Origin: Paenibacillus vini | GTDB taxonomy: Bacteria; Bacillota; Bacilli; Paenibacillales; Paenibacillaceae | NCBI RefSeq assembly: GCF_018403325.1 | Contig: NZ_BOSL01000001.1 | Coordinates: forward strand, 558,001 to 622,000 | DNA: 64,000 nt | Direction: 5' to 3' | Shown here: piece after piece, positions 59,933-64,000 of the stretch | Layout: each line of letters opens with the position of its first letter | Numbering within the stretch: position 1 is the stretch's first letter | Made by a program: the position numbers and the translations under genes | The notes under the pieces: model-generated | The model's database searches: none | Seen by the model: the letters and a program-made list of their open reading frames with translations, nothing else | Told to the model about the DNA's origin: nothing

Positions 59933-60799
59933 TTATTTCTGGTGCATAAACCCTTTGAGCAGCAAGGATTCAAGCTTGCCGATCAGTACGTACAATAGCA
60001 TGGACAAGATGGACAGATTAAAGATGTTAGCCCAAATGAGGCTGATCTCGTAGGTCTGACCGGCGTAAAAGATCATCCGGCCCAGCCCGCGCTCGGAGCC
60101 GATATATTCACCGACAATGGCTCCAGTCAGCGCGAGCCCGATATTGATTCGAAGTGCAGAGATCATAGCAGGAATGGCCGTCGGGACGATGACCTTACGG
60201 AATACTTGCATCCGGGATGCTCCGAGCGAGTAAACCATGCGTACAAGATCTTTATCTACGCTGCGCACGCCGTTGTATGTCGTCAGAGTGGTGATCACGA
60301 CGGTTATCGCGAAGCCCATGGCAATCTTGGAGCCGATGCCGATCCCAAACACAAGGACGATGATCGGAGCCAAGGCAAGTTTCGGCATCGCCTCAAACAT
60401 GATGATGAACGGCTCGCTAATCCGGGCATAGTATTTGGACCACCAGAAGGATAGTCCAAGCAGGGTTCCGCCTAAGGTGCCGAGTACAAATCCAATGACG
60501 GTCGAACGAAACGTATACAGGGTGTCCTGCCAGACGGCACCAGTCTGAACGCCGATCCACCAGGTACGGGCGATTTCCACCGGTTGGCTCCAAAAGAATG
60601 AATTAATGAGTCCGGACCGGGCTCCGATTTCCCAGAGCAATAACATGATAATAAACAGGGCGAACCGGCCGACATTTACGGCCCACGGTTTGGGCACGGC
60701 CATTTCATGTTTCAACCAATTTGATTTGGGACGTGGAGTCTTGATTCCGGCGGATATGCCTCCGCCGCGACTGCTTACCGCTTCAGCTTCATGTGACAA
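59933..60799 (-). CDS. ABC transporter permease, SsuC/TauC type
   Basis: The product has 288 residues from the TTG at 60799 with AAAGGAG 8 nt upstream; an ATG six codons earlier overlaps that site. After a 35-residue polar N-terminus there are six membrane helices. The EAA loop that docks on the ATPase is LGASRMQVFRKVIVPTAIPA followed by GLALTGAIVGEYIGSERGLG. It belongs with the NMT1-type binding protein and the SsuB-type ATPase on either side. Confidence 0.93.
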   Translation of the reverse strand: MSHEAEAVSSRGGGISAGIKTPRPKSNWLKHEMAVPKPWAVNVGRFALFIIMLLLWEIGARSGLINSFFWSQPVEIARTWWIGVQTGAVWQDTLYTFRSTVIGFVLGTLGGTLLGLSFWWSKYYARISEPFIIMFEAMPKLALAPIIVLVFGIGIGSKIAMGFAITVVITTLTTYNGVRSVDKDLVRMVYSLGASRMQVFRKVIVPTAIPAMISALRINIGLALTGAIVGEYIGSERGLGRMIFYAGQTYEISLIWANIFNLSILSMLLYVLIGKLESLLLKGFMHQK

Positions 60800-60834
60800 T
60801 GTCCTCACTCCTTTCATAGTTAGACCAAACCGGT

Positions 60835-61635
60835 TTAACCGGCGGATTCCTGCTGATAAGCGCGCATCGTTTCTTCGGAAAGCGTACGCAGCGCTTCTTC
60901 CTTCAACTCGATAAATTGCGGGGAAGTAATAATTTGCGGCTTGCGCGGCCGCGGAAGGTCGATCATTAAATGCCGTTTGATGGTGCCGGGGCGGGAAGTC
61001 ATAATATACACCTCATCCGACAAATAGATGGCTTCCTCCATATCGTGGGTAACGAACAAAATCGTCTTTTGAAAGTCGTCCCATAAATCCAGAAGCCACT
61101 CCTGCATCATAGCCCGCGTCTGCGCGTCGAGCGCGCCGAAAGGCTCGTCCAGCAAAATGATTTCGCGGTCATACATGATCGTGCGAAGCAGGGCGGCCCG
61201 CTGTCTCATCCCCCCGGAAAGCTGCGCGGGATAATGATGCTCAAACCCTTTTAGCCCGTATTTATAAAGAAGGGGCAAGGCCTTGGCTTTCGCCTCTTTT
61301 TTTGGGATGCCTTCGATTTCAAGACCGAGAATGACATTGTCGAGAATGGTACGCCAGGGCAAGAGTAAATCCTTTTGCAGCATATAGCCGGTGATTCCGG
61401 TGAGTCCGTCAACCCGGTTGCCCCCAACATAGATGGCTCCATCGGACGTTTCTACCAGGCCGGATATAATGTTGAACAATGTGGATTTGCCGCAGCCGCT
61501 CGGACCGACGATACTGATAAAGCGGTGATTCGGAATCTGCATATGGATCGGTCCTAATGCGTTTACCGGATTTCCATCAGTCCCGAGATAGGTTTTACTC
61601 ACGTTCTCCAGTTCCATTTTATAAGCGTTCATCAT
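60835..61635 (-). CDS. ABC transporter ATP-binding protein, SsuB/TauB type
   Basis: The product has 266 residues. AGGAGG is 5 nt from an ATG at 61635 and 8 nt from a second at 61632; either may be used. Walker A is GPSGCGKSTLFNIISG, the Q loop YMLQKDLLLPWRT, signature LSGGMRQRAALLRTIM, Walker B IILLDEPFGALDAQTR, and the switch His VTHDMEEAIYLSD. It is the first structural gene of the operon, downstream of lysR on the same strand with a 28-bp palindrome between them. Confidence 0.93.
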   Translation of the reverse strand: MMNAYKMELENVSKTYLGTDGNPVNALGPIHMQIPNHRFISIVGPSGCGKSTLFNIISGLVETSDGAIYVGGNRVDGLTGITGYMLQKDLLLPWRTILDNVILGLEIEGIPKKEAKAKALPLLYKYGLKGFEHHYPAQLSGGMRQRAALLRTIMYDREIILLDEPFGALDAQTRAMMQEWLLDLWDDFQKTILFVTHDMEEAIYLSDEVYIMTSRPGTIKRHLMIDLPRPRKPQIITSPQFIELKEEALRTLSEETMRAYQQESAG

Positions 61636-61702
61636 CGCCACCTCCTCTGTGTTAAGTGTATAGTAATATATCTCACACAAAGTGGGTGATAAGGAATTTA
61701 AA

Positions 61703-61730
61703 TGTTAGGTTTATGTACATAAACCTAACA
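61703..61730. promoter_or_regulatory. Perfect 28-bp palindrome between lysR and the ABC transporter operon
   Basis: TGTTAGGTTTA-TGTACA-TAAACCTAACA is a perfect palindrome, 9 bp after the lysR stop and about 70 bp before the transporter start codon. It contains LysR-box-like T-N11-A. It could be an activator site for the operon or a weak terminator of lysR; the following TTTAAATT is a poor T-tract. No consensus -35 is seen for the operon, which suits an activator. Confidence 0.6.
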
Positions 61731-61739
61731 CATATTACT

Positions 61740-62675
61740 TCATATTTGATTGGGATAAGAGGTGTCGTTGCGGCGGAAATTACCGACTTGCTCGAGAATC
61801 TGAGCCTTTAAGGGTTGAAGGAATTGCTGAAGTTGCTTGGAGATATGCAGGGGATAAGCGCAATAAAACTTTTGCTTCAGACAGACTTCATCAAGCTGGA
61901 TGCGTTCGATAGGTACTTCATGATGACTTGGCCAAAGAGATGAAACGGGTAAAAAGGAACAACCGCTACCCTGGGCCACCATCTGCCGGATCAGGGATGA
62001 CGTATCCACCTCGATGAGCTTGCGGGGATGCATCCGCAGTGACTCGAACAAGTGGGACTCCAGCAATTCGCGCAGCGGCATTTGTCTTTTTAACAGAATG
62101 AAAGGCACCTCCTGCAGATAAGTCGACAGGCTGCGGAACCGGGGGAAATTGGGTTGTCTGGGCCCGATGAAGACGAGAGGTTCTTCAAACAGTTTGACCG
62201 TTTCTATATGGGGGAGGGGCGAGAATTCATGGTTGATAAAAGCAAGGTCCAGCTCCCCGGAGGTGACGCGCAAAGCAAGGTCAAGTGATTCTCCAGTGCT
62301 GATTTTCCAAGAGGAGACGGCGTCTTGGCTTTTCATCGTTTGAACGATCGCAGGTAACATGATATGGCTCAGTGATTCTACGATGCCTATGTTCAAATGG
62401 CCATCCGCAGAGGGAGGCGCAATTTGCCGGACTTTCTGCTGTCCCACTTCGAGCGCACTGAGGGCGTATTGGGCGTAAAAATAAAATTTGCGTCCCGCCT
62501 CTGTCAGGAGCGCTCCTGATCGGGTACGGAGAAAGAGCGGGGCGCTCAGCTCGTTCTCGAGCCCGGCAATGCGTAAGCTGACAGCCGGTTGGGTCAAGGC
62601 GACCATTTCTGCGCCTTTACGCATACTTCCGTTTTCGGCTACGGCAATGAATACTTTCAAATCCAACATGTCCAT
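61740..62675 (-). CDS. LysR family transcriptional regulator
   Basis: The product has 311 residues, with AAGGAGGG before the ATG. The N-terminal LysR helix-turn-helix is typical: MDMLDLKVFIAVAENGSMRK, ALTQPAVSLRIAGLENELSA, LFLRTRSGALLTEAG. A linker helix and two-lobed effector domain follow (residues 90-300; GHLNIGIVESLSHIMLPAIV). It probably activates the downstream transporter-hydrolase operon in response to its substrate. Unlike many LysR genes, it is not divergent but tandem with its presumed target. Confidence 0.93.
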   Translation of the reverse strand: MDMLDLKVFIAVAENGSMRKGAEMVALTQPAVSLRIAGLENELSAPLFLRTRSGALLTEAGRKFYFYAQYALSALEVGQQKVRQIAPPSADGHLNIGIVESLSHIMLPAIVQTMKSQDAVSSWKISTGESLDLALRVTSGELDLAFINHEFSPLPHIETVKLFEEPLVFIGPRQPNFPRFRSLSTYLQEVPFILLKRQMPLRELLESHLFESLRMHPRKLIEVDTSSLIRQMVAQGSGCSFLPVSSLWPSHHEVPIERIQLDEVCLKQKFYCAYPLHISKQLQQFLQPLKAQILEQVGNFRRNDTSYPNQI

Positions 62676-62790
62676 GAAAGATCCCTCCTTGCTTAATGGG
62701 GATTTGATGTTAGATTATTTTACATCATTTCCGACGAAGAATCATTAAAAACTGCCAGTGAAAGCTATTCTGTTCAAAATAATATTCTCA

Positions 62791-62799
62791 TGGTATAAT
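62791..62799 (+). promoter_or_regulatory. Extended -10 promoter element for prfA
   Basis: TGG-TATAAT is an extended -10 box with no good -35. It lies about 83 bp ahead of the prfA start. Confidence 0.55.
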
Positions 62800-62881
62800 A
62801 TAAAGTCGTCCGACCTGGATTTTGAAGTGCGGATGTGACGACGATGTTTTCGACTTGCTTATGAAGAAAGAGGTGATTTCC

Positions 62882-63949
62882 TTGTTGGACCGACTACAAT
62901 CCCTGGCCGACCGTTATGAGAAGCTGAGCGAGCTGCTCTGCGATCCCGACGTGGCGAACGATACGAAGAAGCTGCGGGATTATTCTAAAGAACAATCGGA
63001 TTTACAGCCGGCTTATGAGGCGTACACTGAATACAAGCAGGTCATGGAAGAGCTGGATGCCGCAAAAGCGATGCAGGCCGAGAAGCTTGACGATGACATG
63101 CGCGAAATGGTGAAGATGGAAATCGAGGACCTTTCCGGACGCCAGCAGGAACTGGAGGAGAAAATCCATGTTCTGCTGCTGCCGAAGGACCCGAATGACG
63201 ATAAAAACGTAATCGTGGAAATCCGCGGCGCTGCCGGCGGGGACGAGGCGGCTTTGTTTGCAGCCGACCTGTACCGAATGTACACCCGCTTTGCCGACAC
63301 CCAAGGGTGGAAAGTGGATATCATGGATGTGAATGAAAGTGACCTTGGCGGCTTCAAAGAGGTTATTTTCATGATTAACGGACGCGGCGCTTACAGCAAA
63401 ATGAAATACGAAAGCGGCGCCCACCGGGTACAGCGGATTCCGTCGACGGAATCCGGCGGACGGATTCACACGTCGACCTCGACGGTGGCGGTCATGCCGG
63501 AAGCCGAAGAAGTCGACATTGAAATTCTCGACAAGGACATCCGCGTAGATACGTTCTGCTCCAGCGGCGCGGGCGGCCAGTCCGTCAACACGACGAAATC
63601 GGCGGTGCGGGTAACGCACATTCCGACGGGCATTGTGGCAACGTGTCAGGACGGCAAATCGCAAAACTCCAATAAAGAGAAAGCGTTGCAGGTGCTTCGC
63701 GCCCGGATCTCGGATATGATGCGCCAGGAGGAAGAGGCAAAGTATGCCGGGGAGCGGAAGAGCAAAGTGGGAACCGGGGACCGCAGTGAGCGGATCCGTA
63801 CCTATAACTTCCCGCAAAGCCGGGTGACCGACCACCGGATTGGTCTTACGCTGCACAAGCTCGATCAGGTCATGAACGGAGAGATCGAGGAAATCGTTTC
63901 GGCGCTGACGATTGCGGAACAGGCCGAACTGATGGACAAAGGAGAATAA
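62882..63949 (+). CDS. prfA: Peptide chain release factor 1
   Basis: The product has 355 residues from the TTG at 62882, chosen because GAGGTG lies 6 nt upstream and the protein then begins [15 protein letters not shown], as RF1 proteins do. The RF1 stop-codon recognition region lies in the middle (PxT-type tripeptide within [20 protein letters not shown]). The GGQ motif that triggers peptidyl-tRNA hydrolysis is in [16 protein letters not shown]. It ends translation at UAA and UAG. The next gene begins two bases after the stop and is probably prmC, which methylates the GGQ glutamine. Confidence 0.97.
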   Translation: MLDRLQSLADRYEKLSELLCDPDVANDTKKLRDYSKEQSDLQPAYEAYTEYKQVMEELDAAKAMQAEKLDDDMREMVKMEIEDLSGRQQELEEKIHVLLLPKDPNDDKNVIVEIRGAAGGDEAALFAADLYRMYTRFADTQGWKVDIMDVNESDLGGFKEVIFMINGRGAYSKMKYESGAHRVQRIPSTESGGRIHTSTSTVAVMPEAEEVDIEILDKDIRVDTFCSSGAGGQSVNTTKSAVRVTHIPTGIVATCQDGKSQNSNKEKALQVLRARISDMMRQEEEAKYAGERKSKVGTGDRSERIRTYNFPQSRVTDHRIGLTLHKLDQVMNGEIEEIVSALTIAEQAELMDKGE

Positions 63950-63950
63950 C

Positions 63951-64000
63951 ATGCCTGACGGTAACGGATATGTGTTATCAGGAGAGGTTAATATTTCAGA
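63951..64000 (+). CDS. Start of next gene, probably prmC (truncated by window edge)
   Basis: An ATG at 63951, one base after the RF1 stop codon, has AAAGGAG 6 nt upstream, within the end of prfA. Only 16 codons are visible (MPDGNGYVLSGEVNIS), too few for a domain. The usual prfA-prmC gene order, and the tight coupling, suggest the release-factor glutamine methyltransferase. This assignment rests on position only. Confidence 0.5.
   Translation, partial: MPDGNGYVLSGEVNIS

Overview
The window looks like chromosomal DNA of an endospore-forming Bacillota of the Paenibacillus type. The evidence is a GerA/GerC/GerB germination operon, strong AGGAGG-type ribosome binding sites with many TTG starts, a glutaminyl-tRNA synthetase (present in Paenibacillaceae, absent from most Bacillota), moderately high GC, and several families of intergenic repeats of a kind typical of paenibacilli. 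I see no prophage, insertion sequence with a transposase, CRISPR array, rRNA or tRNA. The species call is inference.

Layout, left to right. 1-7.2 kb: the tail of a chemotaxis receptor, a four-gene minus-strand lipid-linked sugar transfer module (GT-C, GT2, DUF2304, SMR-type flippase), a small gene broken by three frameshifts, an ABC-F ATPase preceded by a leader peptide and attenuator-like terminator, and an orphan ImmA/IrrE-type metallopeptidase. 7.3-11 kb: a PadR / HAAS-DUF1700 / DUF4097 envelope module and a Rieske-FAD oxidoreductase. 11.1-15.5 kb: the germinant receptor operon and a small membrane protein encoded antisense to its 3' end. 15.5-21.3 kb: a Fur/PerR regulator with a palindrome on its -10 box, a winged-helix regulator, a second MCP, hemD, and a phasin-like/ABC1-kinase pair. 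21.3-30 kb: repeats, a DEAD-box helicase, a VanY-like lipoprotein, DUF3243, and a Fur-boxed siderophore uptake operon (ATPase, FhuF-like reductase, binding protein, fused permease).

30-43.4 kb has a redox theme: water-forming NADH oxidase, formate/nitrite channel, molybdopterin oxidoreductase, mobA with a non-canonical start, and a TorD-like chaperone, with MFS, GNAT, glnS and a CPA2 antiporter among them. Five copies of a TGTGA-N6-TCACA-type (Fnr/Rex) palindrome lie here: three around the nox promoter, one at about -41.5 of the formate/nitrite channel, and one at about -41.5 of an unannotated small-RNA-like unit at 42291-42373 that has a C-rich hairpin loop and a strong terminator. I consider this anaerobic/redox regulon with a candidate Fnr-controlled small RNA the most interesting item in the window.

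43.4-64 kb: an RND efflux pump with its TetR regulator and operator, cardiolipin synthase, a carotenoid-desaturase-like enzyme next to type 2 IPP isomerase, an ECF vitamin-type transporter (S, fused A-A', T), ychF, an MFS transporter, an SsuABC/NMT1-type transporter with an isochorismatase-fold hydrolase and a LysR regulator (a perfect 28-bp palindrome between lysR and the operon), then prfA and the first codons of the next gene, probably prmC.
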